Assembly (NCBI GenBank): GCA_963775315.1
Contig: CAVZIN010000011.1
Coordinates: 62,001 to 126,000 of the forward strand
Direction: 5' to 3'
DNA from: CAWGHZ01 sp963775315
GTDB taxonomy: Bacteria; Pseudomonadota; Alphaproteobacteria; MPNO01; DASWLB01
DNA length: 64,000 nucleotides
Part shown: piece after piece, positions 18,092 through 28,676 of the stretch
Layout: each line of letters starts with the position of its first letter
Numbering within the stretch: position 1 is the first letter of the stretch
Notes under the pieces: generated by a model
The model's database searches: none
The model's input: only the letters and a program-made list of their open reading frames with translations
Told to the model about the DNA's origin: nothing
Translations under genes and position numbers: made by a program

Positions 18092-18427
18092 TCAGTCTCG
18101 GTCGTCCAGCGTGAGACAGCCCTCGTCTCGATCCAGTGCCAGAATGCGATCCGCGTGGCGCAGCAGCAGCGACATCAGGGAAGCCGTGGACGAGTTGCCG
18201 CAATTCAGCCAAACCACGCTCGGTGGGCCGCCTTGCCACACGAAGCGGTCGGCGAAATCGACGTCGCGGGTGACGATGGCATATCCGTGCTGGTGCGCAT
18301 AAGCCCAGATGTCGATGTCGGGGGCCGATTGCAGGCCCACGAAACGAACATGTGTCGATCCCGGGAAGCGCTCGGCCAATGCAGGCAGAAGGCGGTGGGA
18401 TATGTTCTCGTCGAGCAGAAGCTTCAA
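18092..18427 (-). CDS. DUF5615-family PIN-like protein (candidate toxin)
   Basis: A 111-residue DUF5615/Mut7-C-like protein. It starts KLLLDENISHRLLPAL, the first PIN-type acidic motif, and has VTRDVDFADR as a second acidic cluster. These proteins are normally encoded with a DUF433 partner and are thought to be toxin-antitoxin modules; the PIN fold suggests an RNase, which is inference. The start appears to be TTG, overlapping the TGA of the DUF433 gene (TTGA). No ATG or GTG fits the conserved N-terminus, so translation probably depends on coupling and is weak. It lies just downstream of gyrB. Confidence 0.85.
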   Translation of the reverse strand: MKLLLDENISHRLLPALAERFPGSTHVRFVGLQSAPDIDIWAYAHQHGYAIVTRDVDFADRFVWQGGPPSVVWLNCGNSSTASLMSLLLRHADRILALDRDEGCLTLDDRD

Positions 18428-18642
18428 TGGACCGGCGAGATGCGCCGCTCACGATCGGCGGCGAACACTAGGCAAGCCTTGATGTCTTCCGGTTCGAGGT
18501 CGGGGTAGTCCCGCAGGATGTCCTGCTCGCTCATGCCCGATGCGAGCCAACCCAGCACATCGTATACCGTGATGCGCAGACCACGGACGCATGGTTTGCC
18601 GCCACGCTTTCCCGGCTCGATCGTGATTCTCTGGTGCGTCAT
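18424..18642 (-). CDS. DUF433 protein (candidate antitoxin of the DUF5615 partner)
   Basis: A 72-residue DUF433 protein. It begins with the family's beta-strand segment RITIEPGKRGGKPCVRGLRITVYDVL, followed by a helix-turn-helix-like MSEQDILRDYPDLEPEDIKACL. It would bind DNA and/or the DUF5615 protein. It is placed first in the pair, with its stop overlapping the partner's TTG. It starts 35 bases after the gyrB stop on the same strand, so it may be read through from gyrB or use its own promoter in that gap. Confidence 0.87.
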   Translation of the reverse strand: MTHQRITIEPGKRGGKPCVRGLRITVYDVLGWLASGMSEQDILRDYPDLEPEDIKACLVFAADRERRISPVH

Positions 18643-18677
18643 GTGGCAATCCTTCCACAGCCGCTGATCGTGGGCAA

Positions 18678-21120
<2,443 letters not shown>

Positions 21121-21127
21121 CTGGTCC

Positions 21128-22327
21128 TCACGCGGGGGAGAGCGCGGCGTCGCGCACCCGGAAATGCTGCACCTTGTCGCCCAGCGCGGCGAACGGCGCC
21201 TCGTCGGTGCCGGTCATCCAGGCCTGCAGCCCGAGGGCCGCGATCTCGGCATAGAGCGCCTCGCGCCTGAGATCGTCGAGATGCGCCGCCACCTCGTCGA
21301 GAAGCAGGACGGGCGCGGCGCCGTGGTCGAGCACGCGGAGACGCGCGTCGGCCAGCACGATCGCGACCAGCAGCGCCTTCTGCTCGCCGGTCGAGCAGCG
21401 CGCCGCCGGTTGGTTCTTGGCGAGGTGGGTGACGGCCAGCTCGGACCGGTGCGGGCCGAGCGCCGCCCCGCCGGTGTCGGCGTCGTGGCCGCGCGCGCGG
21501 GCCAGCCGCTCGCGGAAAATCTCCTCGGCGTCGAGCGCCGGCATCGCGGCAAGAAGCTCCTCCACCTCGCCCTCCAGGGCGAGGGACGCGGCCGGGAACG
21601 GCCCCACCCCCATCTTGCAGGCAGTATTGAGCCGGGCGATCAATTCGAGGCGGGCGGCGATCACGGCGACGCCCTGCTCGGCCATCGTACGCTCCAGCGC
21701 GGCGATCCAGGCGTGGTCGGAAGGCGGGCCGCCGAAGCGCGGCGCGCGGAGGAGCCGCGCCCGCTCGCGAAGCGCGCGTTCATAGGCGGAAAGGCGCGCC
21801 GCGTGCGCGGCGTCGAGTCCGAACACCAGCCGGTCGAGGAAACGGCGGCGGGCGCCGTTGCCCTCGCCGAACAGCTTGTCCGTCTCGGGCGTCACCCACA
21901 GCATGCCGAGATGGCCGGCGAGCACCGACTGGCCGCGCTGCGGGCGGCCGTCGACGCGCACCGCGCGCCGGGCCGCCGCCGTGCCCAGCCCGTCGGCAAG
22001 GCCGGTGCCGATCTCGACGGGTCCGGCAGGGGTCGCCACTGTCGCCGCCACCGCCCAAGGGCGCGCGTCGGCCATCGCGGCGTCACGCCGTCCCACCTCG
22101 TCCAGCGCTGCGCTGCGCAGCCCCCGTCCGGGGGCAAGAAAGGACACCGCCTCCAGCACGTTGGTCTTGCCGGCCCCGTTCGGGCCGGTGAGCAGCACAG
22201 GGCGCGAATCGATCTCGAGGCGCAGGCTCGCATAGCCGCGGAAGTCGGTGAGCGCGAGGCGCGTGACGGCGGCCGATGCGGCGGCGCCCTCGGCCAGCGC
22301 GATGGGATTCAGGCTGGACAGACTCAA
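21128..22327 (-). CDS. recF: DNA replication and repair protein RecF
   Basis: SMC-like ATPase (399 residues) that loads RecA at gaps as part of RecFOR. Walker A GPNGAGKTN lies about 48 residues in, the ABC-type signature STGEQKALL lies in the C-terminal third, and Walker B is LLLDEVAAHLD. An N-terminal extension of about 20 Ala-rich residues precedes the usual start TRLALTDFRGY, so a start closer to that segment is possible. It sits between dnaN (3 bases) and gyrB (7 bases) in the classical initiation operon order. Confidence 0.95.
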   Translation of the reverse strand: MSLSSLNPIALAEGAAASAAVTRLALTDFRGYASLRLEIDSRPVLLTGPNGAGKTNVLEAVSFLAPGRGLRSAALDEVGRRDAAMADARPWAVAATVATPAGPVEIGTGLADGLGTAAARRAVRVDGRPQRGQSVLAGHLGMLWVTPETDKLFGEGNGARRRFLDRLVFGLDAAHAARLSAYERALRERARLLRAPRFGGPPSDHAWIAALERTMAEQGVAVIAARLELIARLNTACKMGVGPFPAASLALEGEVEELLAAMPALDAEEIFRERLARARGHDADTGGAALGPHRSELAVTHLAKNQPAARCSTGEQKALLVAIVLADARLRVLDHGAAPVLLLDEVAAHLDDLRREALYAEIAALGLQAWMTGTDEAPFAALGDKVQHFRVRDAALSPA

Positions 22328-22330
22328 CAG

Positions 22331-23449
22331 TCAGACCCGCATGGGCATGAGGACGTAGATGGCGCTGGGGTCGGACGCGTCGCACACGAGGGTGGGCGAG
22401 GCGGCGTCGGCCAGCATGAACTGGGCGGTGCCGCCGATCTGGCGCGTGATGTCGAGCAGGTAGCGCGAGTTGAAGCCGATCTCGATCGCGTCGTCGGCAT
22501 AGCCGACCTCGAGCTCCTCGGTGGCCGAGCCGGCGTCGGGGCTGGTCGCCGACAGCATCAGCGAGCCCTTGCCGATGGTGAGCTTCACCGCGCGCGACTT
22601 GTCGGTCGAGATGGTGGAGACGAGGTCGACGGCGTGGGCGAACTCGCCGCACTCGACCTCCAGCTTCTTGTCGTTGCCGACGGGGATCACCCGGCGATAG
22701 TCGGGGAAGGTGCCGTCGATCAGCTTGGAGGTCAGCACCACGTCGCCCAGCGCGAAGCGGATCTTGGTCTCCGACAGCGAGACCGCGACCTCGCCATCCT
22801 CCTCGATCAGCTTGCGGAGCTCGCCGACCGTCTTGCGCGGCACGATCACGCCCGGCATGCTGGCGGCGCCTTCGGGCAGGGCGATCTGCACGCGCGCGAG
22901 CCGGTGCCCGTCGGTCGCCACGGCGCGCAGCACGGGTTTCGCGCCGTCGTCGCCCTCGGCGGCGTGCAGGTAGATGCCATTCAGGTAGTAGCGCGTCTCC
23001 TCGGTCGAGACGGCGAACTGGGTGCGGTCGATCAGCGTGCGCAGCTCGGCCGAGGTCAGCGTGAAGCTCGTCGGCGTGTCGCCCTCGGTCGTCACCGGGA
23101 AATCGGCCGAGGGAAGCGCGGCGAGGGCGAGGCGCGAGCGCCCGGCGCGCAGCTCGACGCGGCCCTCCTCGGCGCCGGAGCCGATCTCGATCTGGGCGCC
23201 CTCGGGGAGCTTGCGCACGATGTCGTAGAGCGTGTGCGCCGGCACCGTGGTCGCGCCCGGCTGGCTCACCGCGGCGGGGACGGTCTCGACCACCGCCAGA
23301 TCCATGTCGGTGGCGGTGACGCGCAGCGCGCCCTCGCGCGCCTCGAGCAGCGCGTTCGACAGGATCGGGATCGTATTGCGACGTTCCACCACGCTCTGGA
23401 CGTGCGCCAGCGCCTTGAGAAGGGCCGCGCGTTCGATGGTCAGTTTCAT
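22331..23449 (-). CDS. dnaN: DNA polymerase III beta sliding clamp
   Basis: Beta clamp of 372 residues, close to the E. coli length. It starts MKLTIERAALLKALAHVQSVVERRNTIPILSN, with three clamp domains and the C-terminal YVLMPMRV end that forms the partner-binding pocket. It encircles DNA and tethers polymerase III. It is separated from dnaA by 333 non-coding bases, so it probably has its own promoter, and runs directly into recF. Confidence 0.97.
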   Translation of the reverse strand: MKLTIERAALLKALAHVQSVVERRNTIPILSNALLEAREGALRVTATDMDLAVVETVPAAVSQPGATTVPAHTLYDIVRKLPEGAQIEIGSGAEEGRVELRAGRSRLALAALPSADFPVTTEGDTPTSFTLTSAELRTLIDRTQFAVSTEETRYYLNGIYLHAAEGDDGAKPVLRAVATDGHRLARVQIALPEGAASMPGVIVPRKTVGELRKLIEEDGEVAVSLSETKIRFALGDVVLTSKLIDGTFPDYRRVIPVGNDKKLEVECGEFAHAVDLVSTISTDKSRAVKLTIGKGSLMLSATSPDAGSATEELEVGYADDAIEIGFNSRYLLDITRQIGGTAQFMLADAASPTLVCDASDPSAIYVLMPMRV

Positions 23450-23782
23450 GGCAACTCGGTGGCTCGGATAGGGCACGGCGCGGCGGACGTCGTGGCGACG
23501 GTCCACCCGTGCCGCCGCCCCGGGACCGGTCTCGTCGCGGGCCGGCGGTCGCCGGGTCCGCCGCCCTCGGCGGACAGGCGTCAGTATACCAGCAAGCCCT
23601 TGCATCTCGAAGCGTTCCGCGCCACGGGTCGGGTCCCGGCAGGGGGCCGAAACCGGCCGATTCCGCGGCTTTCCGGGGGGCTTTCCGGCGGCCGAATCGG
23701 GGGCAGCCCAAATGGCCGCTCCGAAAGCGTGATTTAGGGCGAAAGGCGCGCCAAGGGAAGCCGGGGCGTGGCCCCGCCGGCC
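23450..23782. other. dnaA-dnaN intergenic region
   Basis: 333 bases with no convincing gene. It holds a short GC hairpin (GGGGC-GTG-GCCCC, about 23763-23775) just after the dnaA stop that may act as a weak terminator, and presumably the dnaN promoter. No TTATCCACA-like DnaA box was found. Confidence 0.5.
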
Positions 23783-25168
23783 TCACCCCTCCAGCATGCG
23801 GCGGAGGAGCTCGACATCCTCGGCGAAGGCGGAATCGGCGGCCCGCAGCTCGTCCACCTTCTTCACCGCATGCATCACGGTGGTGTGGTCGCGCCCGCCG
23901 AACTTGCGCCCGATCTCGGGCAGCGAGCGGGCGGTGAGCTGCTTGGCGAGGTACATCGCCACCTGGCGCGGCCGCGCGACGGCGCGCGAGCGGCGGGCGG
24001 AGTGCATGTCGGTGATGCGGATGTTGAAATGCTCGGCGACCCGCTTCTGGATCTCCTCGATGGTCACCCGCCGGTCGTTGGCGCGCAGCAGGTCGTGCAG
24101 AACCTCCTGGCAAGTTTCCAGCGTGATGTCGCGGCCGACGAGCGTCGCGTGCGCCACAACGCGGTTGAGCGCGCCCTCGAGCTCGCGCACGTTCGATACG
24201 ATCTTGTGGGCGAGGAACTCCAGCACTTTGCGCGGGATCGCGACGCCCATCTGGTCGGCTTTCGCCTCCATGATGCCGACGCGGAGTTCGTAGGTTGTGG
24301 CGTGGATGTCCGCGACCAGCCCCCAGCCGAGGCGCGAGCGCAGCCGCTCCGCCATGCCCTCGAGGTCCGAGGGCGACTTGTCGGCGGAGACGATCACCTG
24401 CCGGTTGTTGTCCACCAGGTCGTTGAACGTGTGGAAGAATTCCTCCTGGGTGGATTCCTTGCCGTTGATGAACTGCACGTCGTCGATCATCAGCACGTCG
24501 ACCGAGCGGAACTGCTCCTTAAACGCGACGGTGTCCTGGTACCGGAGCGCGCGGATGAAGTGGTACATGAATTTTTCGGCCGACAGGTACGCGACCTTGC
24601 GGCTCGGCTGGGAGACGCGGATGTGCCAGGCGATCGCGTGCATCAAATGCGTCTTGCCGAGCCCGACCCCGCCGTAAAGGAACAGCGGGTTGAACGTCGC
24701 CGTGGTCGATTCCGCGACACGGCGCGCGGCGGCGTAGGCAAGCTCGTTCGGCTTGCCCACCACGAAATTTTCGAAGGTGAAGCGCGCATCGAGCGGCGAT
24801 GAAAGCTGCGCCGCCTCCTGCGCCCGGTCGGGCGCGCCCGACGGCGCTTGCATGGGCTCGAGCTCGATGCCGGCGCGCGGCGAGGGGCGCTGCGCCTCCG
24901 CCTCGATGAACAGGTCGATGCCCTTGATCTCGGGGCACTCGGCGACCCAAAGCTCGCGGAGGCGCTCGCCATAGTTGCGATGCACCCAGTCGCGCATGAA
25001 GCGCGTCGGCACCGCGATGCGGAGCGTTCCGTCCGTCTGCAGGTCGATCAGCGTCAGCGGCTTGAGCCAGCTTCGGTAGGCGGCGTCACCGACCTCGGCC
25101 CGCAGATGTCCCCGGACGCGCGCCCAGAACGTATTCAGTTCGAGGTCCTGGTTCGGTGTTCTTGCCAT
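23783..25168 (-). CDS. dnaA: chromosomal replication initiator protein DnaA
   Basis: Initiator ATPase of 461 residues that opens the origin. Domain I begins FWARVRGHLRAEVGDAAYRSWLKPL. Domain III has Walker A GGVGLGKTH, Walker B MIDDVQFI and the sensor region. Domain IV has the DNA-binding signature GGRDHTTVMHAVKKV. The ATG at 25168 gives MARTPNQDLELN. It lies between rpsT (about 630 bases upstream) and dnaN, the arrangement seen in several alphaproteobacteria. Confidence 0.97.
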   Translation of the reverse strand: MARTPNQDLELNTFWARVRGHLRAEVGDAAYRSWLKPLTLIDLQTDGTLRIAVPTRFMRDWVHRNYGERLRELWVAECPEIKGIDLFIEAEAQRPSPRAGIELEPMQAPSGAPDRAQEAAQLSSPLDARFTFENFVVGKPNELAYAAARRVAESTTATFNPLFLYGGVGLGKTHLMHAIAWHIRVSQPSRKVAYLSAEKFMYHFIRALRYQDTVAFKEQFRSVDVLMIDDVQFINGKESTQEEFFHTFNDLVDNNRQVIVSADKSPSDLEGMAERLRSRLGWGLVADIHATTYELRVGIMEAKADQMGVAIPRKVLEFLAHKIVSNVRELEGALNRVVAHATLVGRDITLETCQEVLHDLLRANDRRVTIEEIQKRVAEHFNIRITDMHSARRSRAVARPRQVAMYLAKQLTARSLPEIGRKFGGRDHTTVMHAVKKVDELRAADSAFAEDVELLRRMLEG

Positions 25169-25799
25169 GCACCCAGCCCCCCGCAAGGCTCGAGCCCCGC
25201 CTGTGTCGCCAAACACGCCCGCCGCACGCGGCGACGGACCCCCCATTTCGCCGCAACCGGCGAAGCATCCGTCCGCGGGAACGCACTCCCGCGGCAGAAC
25301 CATGTACTGGCACGCCTCAAACGCCGGCTCGATGTCTTCGACCGCGTCCCTCGCGCTATCCCTTGCGGTCCGTGCCCAGCGACGCATTGCGTCGGGGGCT
25401 TCGACCGACCTGCCGCGGCTTACCGGGCTCGCGCCCGTATAGGCCGACCGGCGGGGACTGCGACGTTTCCGGCGAGAGCGGTTGTTCCTTGCAGCGAAAA
25501 GCAGAGGGCCAAGTAATGGAAAGAGTTATTACTAGTACTCGGACGCCCAGCTCTTATTTTTCGTGCAAATTATCTTGAAATCCGCCGGAAATTCTTTTGA
25601 AGGATCGCGTCTCCCAAGCATCCAACGGTAGCCATCGTACTCGTGCGCTTCGGCCGACGCAACATGATCGAACACGGAACGACGAAAAATTTTGCGTGAG
25701 AAGGTGCACGAACTCGGTGCGGAATCGATGCGCAACGCGCGTGCAATTGCACGCCGCAGCGGCGTCGCATCCGCGCGCGCTTTCGCGCGCGCGGATCGC
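25169..25799. other. rpsT-dnaA intergenic region (dnaA promoter region)
   Basis: About 630 bases without a convincing gene. 25510-25700 is clearly less GC-rich than its surroundings, with AT runs such as TTATTACTAGTAC and GAAAAATTTT. There is a perfect 16-base palindrome at 25739-25754 (GCGTGCAATTGCACGC) and a strong hairpin at 25769-25796. No consensus DnaA box was seen, so origin function is not supported by sequence alone. It must contain the dnaA promoter. Confidence 0.5.
25769..25796 (-). terminator. strong hairpin after rpsT
   Basis: A perfect 12-bp stem (ATCCGCGCGCGC / GCGCGCGCGGAT) with a 4-base loop lies 4 bases beyond the rpsT stop codon. There is no U-tract on the minus strand, so it may stop transcription only partly or mainly protect the 3' end. 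Confidence 0.6.
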
Positions 25800-26072
25800 T
25801 CAGGCCTTCGCGGGAAGGGACTTGATGCGTGCCGAAAGGCGCGACAGGCGGCGTGCCATCGTGTTCTTGTGCAGGACGCCCTTGGTGACGCCGCGCATGA
25901 TCTCGGGCTGCGCCGACTTGAACGCTTCCTGCGCCGCCGTCTTGTCGCCGGTGGCGATCGCCTCCTCGACCTTGCGCACATAGGTGCGCACGCGGCTGGT
26001 GCGCGCGCGGTTCAGCGCGGTGCGCCGCTCGGTCTGGCGAATTCTCTTCTTGGCCGACTTGATGTTGGCCAT
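25800..26072 (-). CDS. rpsT: 30S ribosomal protein S20
   Basis: Primary 16S rRNA-binding protein of the small subunit, 90 residues. It begins with the family hallmark MANIKSAKKRIRQTERRT and is highly basic and helical, ending MARRLSRLSARIKSLPAKA. An in-frame upstream extension exists, but the ATG at 26072 matches the conserved N-terminus. A strong hairpin follows the stop. The rpsT-dnaA neighbourhood is a conserved alphaproteobacterial arrangement. Confidence 0.97.
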   Translation of the reverse strand: MANIKSAKKRIRQTERRTALNRARTSRVRTYVRKVEEAIATGDKTAAQEAFKSAQPEIMRGVTKGVLHKNTMARRLSRLSARIKSLPAKA

Positions 26073-26150
26073 CGTGCGTCCCCTGGTTCCGGGTGAGGGC
26101 GGCGTTGTAATGCTCTCCGCGTCCCCAGTCAACCCTTGCGCGGGCCGCGG

Positions 26151-26624
26151 TCACGCCCGGCCGTCGCGGATCGCGGCGACAAGCCCGTCGGCCGCCCGTT
26201 CGATCATGTCGAGCACGCGCTCGAATCCGTCCGGGCCGCCGTAATAGGGGTCGGGGACGTCAGAAATGGCGAACTCCGGCGCGAAATCGAGAAAAAGACG
26301 CAGCTCCGCCCGCGCGCCGGCGGGCTTCAGGCGCCTCAGCGCCTTCTCGTGGCTGCGATCCATCGCCAGAACCAGGTCGAACCGGTCGAAATCCTCCGCG
26401 CGCACCTGGCGAGCGCACTGGTCGGAAAGGTCGAGCCCCCGCCGCGCCGCCGCTTCCGTCGCACGCGGATCGGGCGCCGATCCGACGTGCCAGTCGCCTG
26501 TGCCGGCGGAATCCACCTCGATGCCGGCGAGCCCCGCCCGCTCGGCGCGGGCGCGGAATACCGCCTCGGCGGTGGGGGACCGGCAGATGTTTCCGGTGCA
26601 GACGAACAGGACGCGCGTGGTCAT
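26151..26624 (-). CDS. low-molecular-weight protein-tyrosine phosphatase
   Basis: A 157-residue LMW phosphatase. The P-loop VCTGNICRSP near the N-terminus has the nucleophilic Cys and phosphate-binding Arg, and the general-acid Asp is in VPDPYYGG near the C-terminus. It acts in the cytoplasm on phosphotyrosine proteins or small phosphoesters; here it has no exopolysaccharide or arsenic neighbours. The ATG at 26624 (MTTRVLFVCTGN) is preferred over a start nine codons... upstream in the same frame at 26642. It is divergent from the EamA gene. Confidence 0.92.
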   Translation of the reverse strand: MTTRVLFVCTGNICRSPTAEAVFRARAERAGLAGIEVDSAGTGDWHVGSAPDPRATEAAARRGLDLSDQCARQVRAEDFDRFDLVLAMDRSHEKALRRLKPAGARAELRLFLDFAPEFAISDVPDPYYGGPDGFERVLDMIERAADGLVAAIRDGRA

Positions 26625-26713
26625 TCGGCTTTTTCTCGACAAGGTCGCTCAGCCCATGATACCCCGGCGAGCCCGCGCGCGACGAGGGTCGCGTGCCGCA
26701 ACGGAATTCCAGC

Positions 26714-27640
26714 ATGGCCGGCAAGCGCCGCGAGATTCCCGGCTGGTCCGCCTTGCCCGCCTCGACGCGCGGCATCGTGTGGATGTGCATGGGCGCGGTC
26801 TGCTACGCGCTGCTCTACGCCACGCTGCGCCAGCTCACTCACAAGTTCTCGCCGCTCGAGCTGATCTTCTTCCGCTCGCTGTTCTGCACGCTCGGCATGA
26901 TGCCGTGGCTTGCCCGGTCCGGGCTCGGCGCGCTGCGCACCTCGCGGCTCAGGCTGCACCTCGCGCGCTGCGGCTCGGTCTATCTCGGCGGGGTTCTCTG
27001 GGTCTACGCGCTCGCCCGGCTGCCGATGGCGGACGTCAACGCGCTCAACTTCACCTCGCCGCTGTTCGTGGTGCTGATCGCCATGCTGGTGCTGGGCGAC
27101 CGGGCGGGGCTGCATCGCTGGATCACGCTCGGCATCGGCTTCGCCGGTACGCTGGTGATCCTGCGCCCGGGGGCCACGGTGGTTTCGCCGGCCGCGCTGA
27201 TCACGATCGCCAGCGCCTTCATGTTCGGCGTCGGGCACGCGCTGACCCGGGCAATGGCGAATACCGAGAACCCGAACGTCAACATCATCTATCTCTACGG
27301 GCTGCAGACGTTCCTGTCCTTCGTGCCGGCCTTGCTGCTCTGGGTGTGGCCCGAGCCGCACGATGTGCTGTGGATGGTGGCGGTCGCGCTCTGCACCCTC
27401 GGCGCGCAGCAATGCATCGTGCGCTCGCTCACCACCGCGCCGGCAAGCCTCGTCATGCCGTTCAACTTCCTGCAGCTTCCGATGGTCGCTCTGTTGGGCC
27501 TCGTGCTGTATGGCGAGACCTCGTCGGTCTGGACCTGGCTCGGCGCCGCGGTGATCCTCGCCGCCAACTACGACCTCGCCCGGCGCGAGGGCCGCGCGGA
27601 GCGCCGCGCCCGCGATGAGGCCGCGGCCGCGCGGGGCTGA
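26714..27640 (+). CDS. EamA-family (DMT) transporter
   Basis: A ten-transmembrane drug/metabolite-type permease of about 308 residues, with two EamA repeats. The first begins GIVWMCMGAVCYALLYATL, the second around SPAALITIASAFMFGVGHAL, each ending in the GFAG and LGAAVILAA motifs. The ATG at 26714 is used; a GTG seven codons upstream is possible. Exported or imported substrates are unknown. It is separate from, but similar in organisation to, the four EamA genes at 31.6-35.3 kb. Confidence 0.9.
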   Translation: MAGKRREIPGWSALPASTRGIVWMCMGAVCYALLYATLRQLTHKFSPLELIFFRSLFCTLGMMPWLARSGLGALRTSRLRLHLARCGSVYLGGVLWVYALARLPMADVNALNFTSPLFVVLIAMLVLGDRAGLHRWITLGIGFAGTLVILRPGATVVSPAALITIASAFMFGVGHALTRAMANTENPNVNIIYLYGLQTFLSFVPALLLWVWPEPHDVLWMVAVALCTLGAQQCIVRSLTTAPASLVMPFNFLQLPMVALLGLVLYGETSSVWTWLGAAVILAANYDLARREGRAERRARDEAAAARG

Positions 27641-27677
27641 AGAGGGGATTCGTGCTTCGGGCGTGCCGTGGCCTAGC

Positions 27678-27744
27678 CCTTCGACAGGCCCCGGGGTGAG
27701 GCCAGATCAAAAAAATCCTCATCCAGAGCTTGTCGACGGATGAG
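27678..27744. repeat. inverted pair of family C repeats between convergent genes
   Basis: The arms CTTCGACAGGCC...GGTGAGG (27678-27701) and CCTCATCC...TTGTCGACGG (27717-27744) face each other around an A-rich loop. They lie between the EamA and universal-stress genes, which converge here, so the structure could serve as a shared terminator. Confidence 0.6.
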
Positions 27745-27782
27745 CCTGTTGGTCCGAGTGTTGGTCGCGGTGTTGGCGGCTT

Positions 27783-28676
27783 CTACCTGACCAACAGCAC
27801 GGGGCAGGTGACGTCCTCGAGCAGGCGACGGCGGCCGTCGCCTTCGAGCAGCGGGTCGTCGCCCGAGATCACCAGCACGCTCGCCCCCATCGCCCCAGCG
27901 GCACCGCAGAGCCCGCCGAGGCTCGGGCTCGCAATGGCGCGGAACCGCGCCGCCTGACCGTGCGCGGCGAGGCGCTGCGCGGCGCGCCGGCGGTGCTTCA
28001 TCGCCTCCGCCTCGCTGTCGGCGCGGACCACGATGGTCAGGCTGTCGGCGTCGTCCGCCGCGAGGCGGGCGGCGAGGTCGAGCGCCTTGTCGGCGCCCGC
28101 CGTGCCGTCGTAGAGCACCAGCGCGCGGCGCGTAATGTCGACGCCCGGGCGCAGCACCAGCACCGAGTGCGACGACTGGCTGATGGCGGCAAGGGCCGTG
28201 CCGCCGAGCGCCACGCCCGGCACCACGCGGCGGCCCGACCGGCCGACGATCAACAGGTCCGCCCCGCTGCCGGCTGCGACCACCTCGGCGGCGACGCGGC
28301 CCTCGGCGACGCGGAAGGTCGCCTTGATGCGCGCGGCGAAGGCGGCGGCCTCCAGGGCGCGGCGCAGATTGGCGGCCTCGGCGCGCAGATCTTCGGCGAT
28401 GGCGGCGGTGTCGCGCGCCGTGCCGCCGAAGCCGTAGCGGAACTCGCGCCCGACCGAGAGCCCGGCGAGGCGCTTCAGGTTCACGTCCTCGACGAACAGC
28501 CCCTCGAGCTCCGCCTCCAGCCGCGCGGCCAGGCGGACGGCGGCCTCCAGCGCAGCGCGCCCATGCTCCGACGAATCCGCCGCCACAACGATGCGCCGCA
28601 CCAGCGTCGTCTCCCCGCTTCGCCGCGGGCGGCGCGGCCGGCGGGGCGGCCGGCGGGGCGGTGCCGGCTCGATCAT
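27783..28676 (-). CDS. universal stress protein, tandem UspA domains
   Basis: A 297-residue protein with two UspA-like halves. The first starts VRRIVVAADSSEHGRAALEAAVRLA and has the ATP-binding-type LLIVGRSGRR motif with SSHSVLVLRPG. The second starts RRALVLYDGTAGADKALDLAARL and ends in VTCPVLLVR. A Pro/Arg-rich leader of about 20 residues precedes it. The ATG overlaps the stop of the upstream Lon-like protease gene (ATGA), so the two are co-expressed, which fits a protein-quality or stress-response role. Confidence 0.88.
   Translation of the reverse strand: MIEPAPPRRPPRRPRRPRRSGETTLVRRIVVAADSSEHGRAALEAAVRLAARLEAELEGLFVEDVNLKRLAGLSVGREFRYGFGGTARDTAAIAEDLRAEAANLRRALEAAAFAARIKATFRVAEGRVAAEVVAAGSGADLLIVGRSGRRVVPGVALGGTALAAISQSSHSVLVLRPGVDITRRALVLYDGTAGADKALDLAARLAADDADSLTIVVRADSEAEAMKHRRRAAQRLAAHGQAARFRAIASPSLGGLCGAAGAMGASVLVISGDDPLLEGDGRRRLLEDVTCPVLLVR

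Noticed and set aside
25169..25799. Annotating oriC here
   Set aside because: No DnaA boxes found by eye; proximity to dnaA and lower GC are not enough in alphaproteobacteria.
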